Assembly (NCBI GenBank): GCA_009746045.1
Contig: RPFO01000819.1
Coordinates: 1,315,108 to 1,379,107 of the forward strand
DNA from: Mesostigma viride
Lineage: Eukaryota; Streptophyta; Mesostigmatophyceae; Mesostigmatales; Mesostigmataceae
Direction of reading: 5' to 3'
DNA length: 64,000 nt
Shown: positions 40,794-51,200 of the stretch, piece by piece
Layout of the letters: each line of letters opens with the position of its first letter
Numbering within the stretch: position 1 is the first letter of the stretch
Program-made: the position numbers and the translations under genes
The notes under the pieces: model-generated
What the model was told of the DNA's origin: nothing
Databases searched by the model: none
What the model saw: the letters and a program-made list of their open reading frames with translations, nothing else

Positions 40794-43700
40794 CTAGGAG
40801 GCGTGGCCTTTGCATGACGGGCAAGAGCATTTCAGCCGGGGGGAAGTAACCCGGCATTCGACAGCACCTCCACCCATAATGCATTGGCTTCGGGGAGAAG
40901 AGCATTCAAAGCATGGCAGATGAGTTTCGAGAGAGGCATGCATCAGTGGGGCGGAATGCGACGCAGCAATGGTGCGCAAAGCAACAGGAGTTTTGTGCAG
41001 CTTAATTAAGAGTGAGATACAGATATGGGAAAGTAGTGGCGGTGGCGCGTTGCTGCCGCTTGGTTTAAGGAATGCCCGAGCAACAAAGTTTTGGCTGTGA
41101 AGAAAAGCCCGATGAGCAGCAGTGATACTGGCGGTGGACTGTGCACGCTGAACATAGGTAGTAGGGCTGGACGCCAACTCGTGTTGCAAAGTAGCAAGGT
41201 AGTGCTTCTTGCAGATAAATGCAAAGTTGTTGGCACTCTTGTCAAAACACGTGATGATAAAAAGTCCTGCTTGAAGTGGTCAAGAAGTGCTTAATATTAT
41301 CTGTGGTGTTGAGCCAGGTGGTGCGGTCAACCTGCCGGAGACGGTAATCAACCCTGGTGAGACGTGCATTGCATTCGTGAATGACGGCGCTATAAAACTG
41401 ACGAGTCCATGGCAAGGGGAGCAAGCTGTACATAGGTCCGTGCAAATGGCATTGCAGAATTTGCGCAGTGATGTTGAGAGCAGTGCATTCACCTCTTTGG
41501 CACACGTGCGCTGGACCCACGGCCGAAACTTGGTGCCTTTGGCAAAAAGGTCTCAACAAGCGTGTGGCTTGGCAGGATGCTGAGGTCAGCGGTCATGACG
41601 TGCTGTGAGGTGGGATCAAGGTACTTGAAATACCGTTGTTGTTGGCAGGGCCGCAGGGCCCTGCCAATATGGTGGCCAGCTTGGTGGGCGTTGTATCGCG
41701 GCTGACCTTCCCGTTGCTGAAAACCATTTGTCCCAAGGTGGGAGAGTAATCGGCCAGGCGGCAATGGGAGTGCCGAAAGTGTTGCGCACCACGAGCGGCA
41801 TGATTCGCAGCCTGCACTTGTGGCAAATGCAGAATGTGTGGCAAACACAGCTCCGTCCATCGCAGCATGAATGAAAGGTGAGATCAGTAAACGACGCGTA
41901 CGCAGTGCATCTGCATTCTTATTGACACGGTGCCGAATGATACGTGAGAGAAGGCCTCGCAGACTAGTGGCATGGGAGCGGGGGACTTGCATATCAGCTG
42001 GGGAGCACGACCCGACGGCAATGTGTAAGCTGGTAAGCTTCGTCAAGCTGCAGGCTTCGAGATAGGATGCATGAAAGTTGCCGCGTTGCATAAGCCGAGA
42101 CATGTGACGTAGGCATGCAGCGGAGACTAGTGGAGTAAAGGGAAGGAGCGGGGGACACATGTGTGGAAGGTGGAGGGGCACTGAGGGGCGACGCTGTGGG
42201 GATATGGGTGATATGATGGGTGGAGACTATGCTTCAGACGCCAGGCACGGATGAACATAAGAGGGCGGGGACGGGGGGGAGGCGGGCGGCGGCGAGATCG
42301 CCACTTTGAAGCTCTTTGTCGCGTTTGCGTGCCATTATATCCTAGACGATCACTTGAAAGGCATATCCATAGCAACAGAGTACTCATGTGTGTGATCCAC
42401 TATATTGAAATCCAGTGTGATGCAGGTAACGGACATATGCACTTGGCCGCCGACCTCATGACAGGCAACTCCGTAGCCAACCATGCAGCTGTAGAATAAA
42501 ACCATGATGCTTTATGATTTGGAAAGCAACCAAAACATTCACATTTAATTTCAAAAGATATCGACAAGAATACAAGTGTTGTCTAGTCGTATGATGTCGT
42601 ACTTGCGCGTCACTGTCCGAATAAGGCTAAGCGGTTCTTGATAACCTAGCAGGCCTCGGGTGACGCCACACTGCTCCCCTTGGCTTACGGCTGGCAGTGT
42701 CCTTAAGCGCCCCCTATCCTGTCTACCACTGAGCCTATCCCGCTTACCCCAGATATGGCTCACTGGCCAGCGACGACCGGGTTCCTTCCCGAGTCTCGCC
42801 CACAATACACACATCATCTTGACGAAACCAAACAGTTATCACTTCCGTCAACCAATCTCATGACAATTACTGATTGCAACCACTCTCGGGGGCTGCTCCG
42901 GATTGTCCCTTGACGACAACACCAAGTTGTGAGGGAGAGTAACGAGCGAACAACGACCACCATGGCCGCTGCCGTGCTCCTAAATACCTCCATAAACCCC
43001 GGCATCCATGCGCTGTCGCATTTGCCAGCAAGCCGCCTGACGTGCAGTTCGATTGCCAGCAAAATGCAGAGTGAAGTCTGTTCGACAGCCACGTGCGAGC
43101 CAGCACACCGCACACTATGTACGATCTGCGTATCTAGCTTTGTCAGATGGACTGAACATCATTCCGTCTGCATGGACAATACAAAAGATTCGTAACTGCC
43201 AAATGTCACGCACCGGAATATTGCGCAAGCCACCAAGGCTTTGCGCCCCAAAGTCTTGCGCCTGAACCTAAGTCAGGTCACCTAAGACTGTCACTCTAGA
43301 AATTCAGGCCTTTACGGCGCGGCGCTCCACACCGGCCCAAGGAACAAAGCCTGCGGCCTATTGAATCGGAACCAACCAAACGTCGGTAACGATTCCGATT
43401 ACGGCAATCGCGTAACTTCTTGAGTGCACGGACGTAAATGATCACGGACGTGACATCTTGCCTTCAATGCAAAAACCGTGAGGCAGAAATGCATGTAACA
43501 TTCGTTTCCAAAAAGTTTCCCGATGCCCTGCGGCTTTGCAGAAAGCTGCGCCGGTGAAAGGTGCCGGGGACATGTTCCAAGGGTACGACCCGCGCCAGCC
43601 CCACCACCCGTACAGTATTGGGCCATGGCGCCATGTAGGGGGGTGTCGTCGTTGGCGGCAGGGCGGCCAATATGAAGGCGGCGTGCCGCCCGGACATGTT

Positions 43701-44070
43701 CCTGAAAACGCGTCCAGGCATCCCGTTGCGTCTGGCCGACGTAGATACGTTGAGGGTACCTGCGATTGTAAATGGCATAAATGACGCAACGGGTGCTTTC
43801 GGGGTGTGGGCGAGTGGAGTTGGTAAGCGACAAATGCTTGCGCTGCAAGCGCCGGAGGCGACGTAGAGTATGGTCATCCTCGCAGTGATGGTTATGGCAC
43901 GTGTTGATGCGGCGACGCTTCCGCCATTCCTTTGAGGAGAAACGATAGGGGAACTGCTGAGAAATTGCAGTGTACTTCCGGTAATCAATGCCACTTGATT
44001 GCCGTATTCTGTGGAGGGTAAGAGCATGGCAGAAAGTCATATAAGGTGTTTTATGTTGATTCAGATGCAC
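40794..44070 (-). pseudogene. Penelope-like element, GIY-YIG nuclease then RT (5' portion), Chlamys-like
   Basis: Read on the minus strand from 44070. First comes a basic segment with a Cys/His cluster (INTCHNHHCEDDHTLRRLRR), then a GIY-YIG nuclease core (CVIYAIYN...RIYVGQTQRDAWTRFQEHV, about 43790-43690). A long degenerate region follows, containing a segment found before PLE RTs (DLSILPSHTLVETFL, near 41570), then the RT start (DKSANNFAFICKKHYLATLQ near 41230, and LLIKLHKTPVALRTIAASHS near 41000). The catalytic half of RT is missing here. At least three frame changes are present. Nuclease upstream of RT is the permuted order reported for Chlamys and Naiad PLEs; canonical Penelope has it downstream. 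Confidence 0.72.
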
Positions 44071-44742
44071 TGAGAGCTAAACATCAAGCAGAACCAGAGC
44101 GGAGCATATTGAGGTAAGTCAATATTCACTGCGTAACACCAGTTACGCGATAGCGGTGGTCCATGATGCATCTCCCCGGGGCAGGATGTGGCTAACAACA
44201 CAGCTGAAATGACTCGGAACATGTGTATTCCCGGTGGGGGGGCCTTCCAATTGTCATACTTGACACCTCTTTCCTGTAACGAAAAGATTTCCCTTCTTCA
44301 TGTTCCAGATGAGTCAACGCGTGCTCCTGCCTTTGTGTTTTTTTGGCGTTGGTAAAGAGATATGGGAGGGTAAACAAAAGCAAAGGCTGATATTGCCGTG
44401 TGGGGGGCCCTATCCTTGGTTAGTCTCTCAAGTGCCCACAGAAAAACACGAGAGTAGCACACACAGCGCGCGCAGCCCAGCCTAGCTCCCTCAGCAAGAG
44501 AAAAAGGAAATTGACAAGAACAGCAAAACAAACAAGAAGAAGAACAAAACACAGACACGGAGTGCAATGTGAGCGGAATGATGGAGGAAGGTGAGAGGGG
44601 GGCATCGTATTGAATGTGTAGGCATTAAGCCCAGCCGAAGCGTTCCATCCCCGGGTACATTCGTGGCTTTCAAAAAAGCCACAACCTGCGTGGAACGATG
44701 AGTATGATCCTCAGTGAAAACGAGGTTGAGGAAACGCGGAGA
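44071..44742. other. no gene recognised
   Basis: Between the Penelope-like fragment and the LINE. No coding family was recognised on either strand. The last 11 bp (44732-44742) are the left target duplication of the LINE. Confidence 0.4.
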
Positions 44743-46145
44743 TCCGCCAGTTCTATGAAGGGTCCCAAGCCCAGCTAGGTCCGTACCGCCGACGGCGTCA
44801 CTCCGGCGTTCCCCCTGCACACCGGGGCCGTGTGGCAGGGCTGTGTGCTCTCCCCCTATCTATTCATCATTATGGTGGACTATATTATGCGGCGTGCACA
44901 AGCCCGCTTCGCCTGGGTGGAGGGGCGCCCGCTGGGGATCGAGGTCACGGAGTACGCCAGCTACGGCGGGGTTGACCCACCCTACCGCCTGAGCGATCTG
45001 ATCTACGCTGATGACACGACACTCGTGGAAACCCCGGAGTCAGCCCAACTCTGGCTAGACAGCTTATCACTGGAAGCGCGGGCGGTGGGGCTTATGATCA
45101 GCAAGAAAACCGAGGTCATGGCCATCGGCTTCCCTGCTGGGATAGCCCCACCCACCCTCCTTTTGCTGGACGGCAGCCCCATCCCCCCGGCGACTCGCTT
45201 CAAGCTCCTTGGCAGCTGGCTTCCCTCCACGGCCGACGACATCAACACCCGCATTGGCCCAGGCCTGGGCGGCCCTCCGCCGCCTCGACAGGTTCTGGAC
45301 CTGCCGCTACCTGAGTGAGCGACGCAAGCGCATTCTGTTCAAGGCCCTTGTCCTCATGCAGCATCCTCCTTAATTATGGCTGCGAGGCGTGGACCCTGGA
45401 CCAGGCGCTGAGCCAGCAGCTTGACGGCACCATCACTCGAATGCTCCGTCATATCCTCGGCGTCCGCTACCAAGAACGCCGCACCCGGGCCGAGCTCTAC
45501 TGTGAGCTCCCTCTTGTCACCCATACCATCCGACACAGCCGCCTCCTCTTTGCCGGCTATCTTGCCCGCACAGACCAGGTGAATACCGATGTGGGCCCTG
45601 CCGGGGGGCTTAAGGCGGGCCAACCAGGTAGACACCTCCTTCTATAGCAGGGTCCCCTTGTCCCATCGCAACCCACTGGCAAACTTGCGCGCGCCGGGCA
45701 CCGGCGCGGCGCGACCCGGACCTATGTGACACAACTGCTTGAAGATGCAGGGCTTCTAGCTGGGACTATCCGTACTCCGCGCCCGCATGATTGACAAGGA
45801 GAAATGGGCTGCCATCTGCGATAAGCACCTTCCTGAGGGCCGGTATGCTCCTGTTTTCTCCCCACGGGCCCCGCGGCTCGTTGCTAGCCAGGGTAGAAGT
45901 CCGCAGGTGGAGGTTATTGGTCCTGAGGATAGCCGCTACACTACCGCCTCGTCTGCCATTACAGTAGAGGACAGCTCGGATGAGGATTACATCCCCATCT
46001 AGTGCTTAACGGTTGGGGGATGATGCAGACGATATTTGTTTTAACTTTTGTGTAATTAATTATTTTTCTAATGAGATTAGCATAGTACTCCGTGGCATGC
46101 CTTTGCGCATGACACGCAAGTACTTACTTACTTACTTACTTACTT
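44743..46145 (+). mobile_element. 5'-truncated LINE with complete 3' end and 11-bp target duplication
   Basis: A 1.4-kb LINE insertion flanked by the perfect 11-bp duplication AAACGCGGAGA (44732-44742 and 46146-46156). It starts inside the RT domain, ends with a 3' untranslated region and a (TACT)n-type tail (about 46122-46145). It supplies the 3' end sequence that identifies the minute copy at 27233-27368. The tail is a tetranucleotide repeat rather than poly(A). Confidence 0.9.
44788..46002 (+). pseudogene. LINE ORF2, RT C-terminal half
   Basis: The 3' part of the same LINE ORF2 family as 29780-32300, better preserved: VWQGCVLSPYLFIIMVDYI, the catalytic DLIYADDTTLVE (YADD at 45004-45015), LEARAVGLMISKKTEVMAIG and, after frame changes near 45260-45330, ILLNYGCEAWTLDQ and RMLRHILGVRYQERR. 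A last frame ends in VEDSSDEDYIPI at 46002. At least two frame changes separate the segments. The insertion is truncated upstream, so endonuclease and the first RT blocks never arrived here. Confidence 0.82.
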
Positions 46146-46156
46146 AAACGCGGAGA

Positions 46157-47248
46157 CGAAGTGCCGGCGGCTGAAAGGATTCCGATGGAACTGTGGGTTT
46201 CGCCGACATGAGGCGGTGCAGCTGACTATCTCTATATGGTGTCGTGTGTGACCGGGAGTGCCGGTTCACGTGCCCACTCGCCGGACTAGCCCGACGACAT
46301 GTGTGCTTGGTTGCCCACGGCTGAAATCCTCTTGCCCGTCATGCAAAGGCCATGCCTCCTAGCCGAAAACGAACTATATTCAACCAATCTAGTATCAAGG
46401 AGACAACCAGAGCAGGCCAGAAATCGGGAGAATCCGGACCATGGTAGCTCGAGCCTGCCGTTATATATCTTGTCCGCGTCAGTTTCGAGTATGGTGGTAA
46501 TTTTGCCTGAAAGCAGTCGCCATGGCCACTTCTGCAAGGGGTGCGCGCACCGTGCACCCACTTTTCACGGTACGGACGGTATACCTCGGACGGTGCCGCG
46601 AGTTTTTCGGCGCCAAAAAATTCGGGCATGTCCTGTCCCCTTCGGACTCGTGCTCCCATTGCACGGAGCATGCATTAACCCCGATGGATGGATACATTTC
46701 TTGTTTTTGGTCCATTGGAGTTCCTTCCCACCAAGAGAAACATTTATTTTACATTTTTGTGTGCTATGCTCAGTATACGGACAGCCTATACCACACCTTC
46801 AAACTCAGTGCACATCATTATCAAGTTGGTTATTGTAGCACCATGCTGGGGGCCCAGCATACTCGAACACAAGGTGTTGCCCCTCTTAGCAGCGTGGGTG
46901 GGTGGGTGGGTGGGAGCTGAAAAGAGGCCTCCCTACGTCCCCTACACCACTCTAAGTACTGACTATCATTCATATTGCGCCACGCAGGCCTGCCGGCTGG
47001 CGCAGGTACAAGGTGTACTGACTGCCCATCACAGTTGCGCCACGCCTGGTGGCTGGCGCAGGTAACAAGGTCTAGTGACGTACGTTAGAAGGTACCTAGG
47101 CCTGCACTCCGGAACCACACTCAGCCTCGGCACAAAAAGGGCCGGCCGGTGCAGTACCCTCGTGACAAGCGCTAGTCTTACGCTACCTACGGCAGGTCGG
47201 TCCCCTTTGAGCCCGTCCACGCGTCATATATAAAATGAGCGAAGCTCA
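46157..47248. other. no gene recognised; inverted dispersed repeats
   Basis: 46310-46480 is an inverted copy of 40680-40840, and 46490-46640 an inverted copy of 37720-37850. From 46690 to 47240 nothing recognisable is seen apart from a short (GGGT)n near 46893-46912. Confidence 0.5.
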
Positions 47249-47515
47249 GCAAATGGATGGATGGATGGATAGATGGATGGATGGATGGATGGATGGATGG
47301 ATGGATGGATGGATGGATGGATGGATGGATGGATGGATGGATGGATGGATGGATGGATGGATGGATGGATGGATGGATGGATGGATGGATGGATGGATGG
47401 ATGGATGGATGGATGGATGGATGGATGGATGGATGGATGGATGGATGGATGGATGGATGGATGGATGGATGGATGGATGGATGGATGGATGGATGGATGG
47501 ATGGATGGATGGATG
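47249..47515 (+). repeat. (GGAT)n microsatellite
   Basis: About 265 bp of almost uninterrupted GGAT repeats (one GATA variant near 47270). It is open in several frames (MDGW / HPSI repeats), which is not evidence of coding. Confidence 0.97.
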
Positions 47516-48248
47516 GGTGTACAGTAGTGGCACTGAACCCTTGCTCCGGGCTTGACGCGAACAGACTTTGAAGGACCCCCTAGCAAGCTTTTATAGCTAT
47601 GCTCTATGCCCTATACTGGCTAAACAAATTTGGGGCCAGCTAGCGTACCCAGTTATTGACCCGAGTAAGGCTGGCATTGGACATCATGAACGAATAAATG
47701 TGATTTGACTGGACTTGAGCGAACCTAACTATGAACCAAGGTCAAAGCAATGGCCTGTAATCTGCATGCTGGCCTTGGCTTGCACGGGTACTTATCAAAC
47801 TCCATGCAACAAAGACTCCATAACAGAGTCATGTACACGGCACCAACTTCACAGTTCTAAACATCATGACTCAGACCTACCCACTAGCTAGATATCACAA
47901 CGTCCACTAGCTGTGCCTGTATGCATGAGTCATAAATACGAAATTGTAGTTGCCGCATCGGTCAGGCCAGGCTGTTTGAATGACTGCGAGTCTGCATTGA
48001 TAAGAAAATCCGCATTGACACTGAATGATAAGTGACGATCTGTGCCGTGCTGACAGACGAGGTAACTACCTCAGCATCTCGTATGCCCCCTGCAATCAGC
48101 AGCTGGAGTCCGACTATGACACAAGCCTTTACGGAGGCTACGCCAGGAAAACTCAGAATATAAGACATGGCCCAGTCCGTGTAGCACAGGAATCCATCAA
48201 GGTGCCTGCACGCTGCTCTTGCAGGGAGAGCGGCTGGTTCAATTACTT
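47516..48248. other. VPS34 3' flank, no other gene recognised
   Basis: Downstream of the VPS34 stop codon on the minus strand. It presumably holds the 3' untranslated region and then intergenic DNA; I could not identify a polyadenylation site. Confidence 0.4.
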
Positions 48249-51200
48249 CTACCGCCAGTACTGCGCCCACCGGTGGATGGTCTCCACCATCTGTGGGAAG
48301 AGCGCGCTGACGCTGTCGTTGATGAGCGTCTGGAAGAACTGGACGGCCTGCTCGTCGTCCAGGTCAAGCCGGAACTTCTCTTGCAGCTGCCACGGGAGGA
48401 GTGATAAGGAGCGTGCGTGGGGGCAGCAAACGTAAGCAGCAAGTCGACCCATGTGGTGCTAGTCCATCACCTTGCACCCAGGATGAAAGGAGAACCAAAC
48501 GTCACTGACCACCAACAAATCCTGTACTAGCTTGCCTGTTTCTCATCCCTTTTCCAACGCTCTGCCTCCCGGTCTTGCCCAACAACCGCCCTCATCGCCA
48601 CTCTTGCCCGCTCCTCTGCCCCTGCCACCCTCCCCTGCTTCCTCCCTCCTCCCCCCTTCCTTCGTCCCCTATCTTTTCCCTTTCTCTCCCCTTGCACACT
48701 CCCCTAGTCCAACACTTCCCTCGTGTCATTTCATGGGTGTCGCCAACTTCAAAAAACATGCCGTCCTTTTGCAACCCTGCGGTTTTGATGCAAAGTGTGG
48801 GTGTACACTTTGCATCCAGGTGTACACAGAGTGTGCAAAGAGTGGGTGTACATGACCACGTTGTTGCACTGTTGAGCACATCAATCTCAACCTGTCATAC
48901 CGCATACAGACAAAATTGGTTGGTGCCCCCTATGCCAAATGCATCATTGACAAACACTAAACATGGGCATGTCATGAGGGCCAGCAGCCGGTCCAGTTCC
49001 CATCATCCGGCTGTCAGTGGCATGCGAGAAAAGTCCGCACGAAAAGGAGCACTAGGTCTAGGTGGTCCTCGCAAAGCCGAGTACCGGTGTCAAGGGAAGA
49101 ATGAATTGATGCACGAATTTTTCATATGCAATTGCCGTTGGTGAGAAAAATACTTATCCTCTTCCGTCTGACAGCTGTACAATTTGTTCCTCCTCAGCAC
49201 CCGCATCAGCATCGGCTCCTCGAGGGTGGCCTGGACCCTAACCAACCATCCGCAAAACCACCTTACAGGTCCTCAACCATAGGCCATTATCTATATACTT
49301 TGAATATGAGGATGGCCTAAATCATGAACCCCTATACCCTACAGGCACCTTGAGGACGGCCTAAACCCTTTGACCCTACATGCTACACCCACCTTGAGGA
49401 TGGCCTTCTCCCACCAACCTGGAGGATGGCCCAAACCCTTCAAGCGAAGCCATATACCCCATAAACCCATTACCCACCTTGAGGATGGCCTTCTCTGGGT
49501 CGGCCGCGATGTTGGGTATGTCCGCGCCCGCCATCAGGTGGAACAGGTTGAGGATCAGGTTCGCGCTCTTGCGCAGGATGTTGAACGCCTCGCAGCAGTA
49601 CGACTTGAAGCTGGTGTAGAAGCTGCTGTCTGCACCGCCCATGGCCTCCACCATCTCCTTGCACAGCTTCATGGGGGGCGGGAATGGTTTGGGGTCGTTG
49701 CCCAGGATGTAGCCAAAGTCGATGTGGAAGAGGCGGCCGTCGCGCGTCAGCATGACGTTGTCCAGGTGCCTGCCCAGCGCCCAGGCAGGGGCACGGATAA
49801 CGGATGTCATGGCCGGCCCTGGCAACAAGACCTGCGCCAGCAGCGCACTATCCTTCCATGCCCACACTCGATCCTTCCTGCCTGGGCACTATCCTTCCAT
49901 GCCCACACTTTGAGCTAGTCCACTCAAGGCACCCCGTGTAAGGAGGGTTGGCTAACATCGGGGTTATAAGAAATGTGTGCAATGCAAACAACATAATGCC
50001 GGCCGGTCGAACTTGCTGTTATTCGTGCAATGTGCAGAGCAGAGCATGCAACCGCCACCAACCACCTGACAACCCAGACAGCCAGCCATGCACCGTCAGC
50101 CATCAGCAAATTGACATGACAGGAAGGGATCTTTACTGACGGTGACAGCAGAATGCATTGCACTGCACAGGCTGTAAGGAACAAGGCCAACTGTCTGCCG
50201 GCCTGCCTGCCTGCTCACACCCCCTGCTGCCCGCGGTCACCCACCTGTCCCCCACGCCGAGTATGTACATGATGACGCAGTAGCCCGCGCAGCTCTTGAT
50301 GTACGTGTTGAGCACCTCGCGCCGCACGCCGTAGGGGCCCGTCGGGTCCGGGTGGTGCTGAGCGAAGAACTTGAGGATGCTGCGGTAGTCCTGCAACACC
50401 TGCGGGGCGGGGAGGGGGGGGGGGGGCACCAGCCAGGCAGGGCATGGGAAGGGCACGCGGTCAGGATATACGAGACATGCAGATGTCCAGATCACAGCTG
50501 GCTAGACAAGGAAACAAGGAGCAGCGGCACTGTCCAATGGAACTCCCACGCGTGCACGAAGTGTGTGGCTGATATAGGAGGGGTGGGTCACAGAGTTTAT
50601 CACCAGCAGGCAGAAGCAGCAGGAAGGAAGTGAAAGAAGCATGGACTTGCTTGTGCCCGCGGGTCGCCGAACTGTTGAGCCACCACAACCAGTTGTGGCT
50701 ATGTGCATTCCCATTAGCAGTTCAATAAGACAACGAGCATAGCTACACGGTGGGGCCATGACAAGAAGGGTGCATGCAGCGGGGAGATGTTTCCCTGCTC
50801 ACACGCTATTGCGCACCAACTGGGGGCAATGCCAGGGCTTCAGGCACCACAGACCAAGATGCAGGGACGCACAAAATAGAGCGAGGGGGGGGAAGGGGGG
50901 AGGCAGGCCATTTCGAGCGCAGCCACGCAAGCGAGCAAGGCAGGGCTATCCTCCGCCACAAGACCATTCACGGATGTGGCAGGCGGCAAAAAGAAAGGCA
51001 TGTCAAAAACTTGACATCAGATGCAACAACTTTTCTTGCTGGCAAGATATCCAGCAGCATCACACGCACGAACACCATCCATATGCCTCTTACCATGCTT
51101 GCCACGACGAAGAACACAATGCAATCATGCATGCACCGCAGTGTCATGGGCCCAACCTAATATGAAGCATAGGTCAAGCAACCTGAGCCGCCCCCAGGGG

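Noticed and set aside
47235-47586. MDGW and HPSI repeat proteins
   Set aside because: Translations of a pure GGAT microsatellite.
49376-49480. Extension of the VPS34 exon past DPEKAILK
   Set aside because: The following bases are a GTGGGTAATG donor, and the family sequence continues with [11 protein letters not shown] in the exon at 48249-48386.
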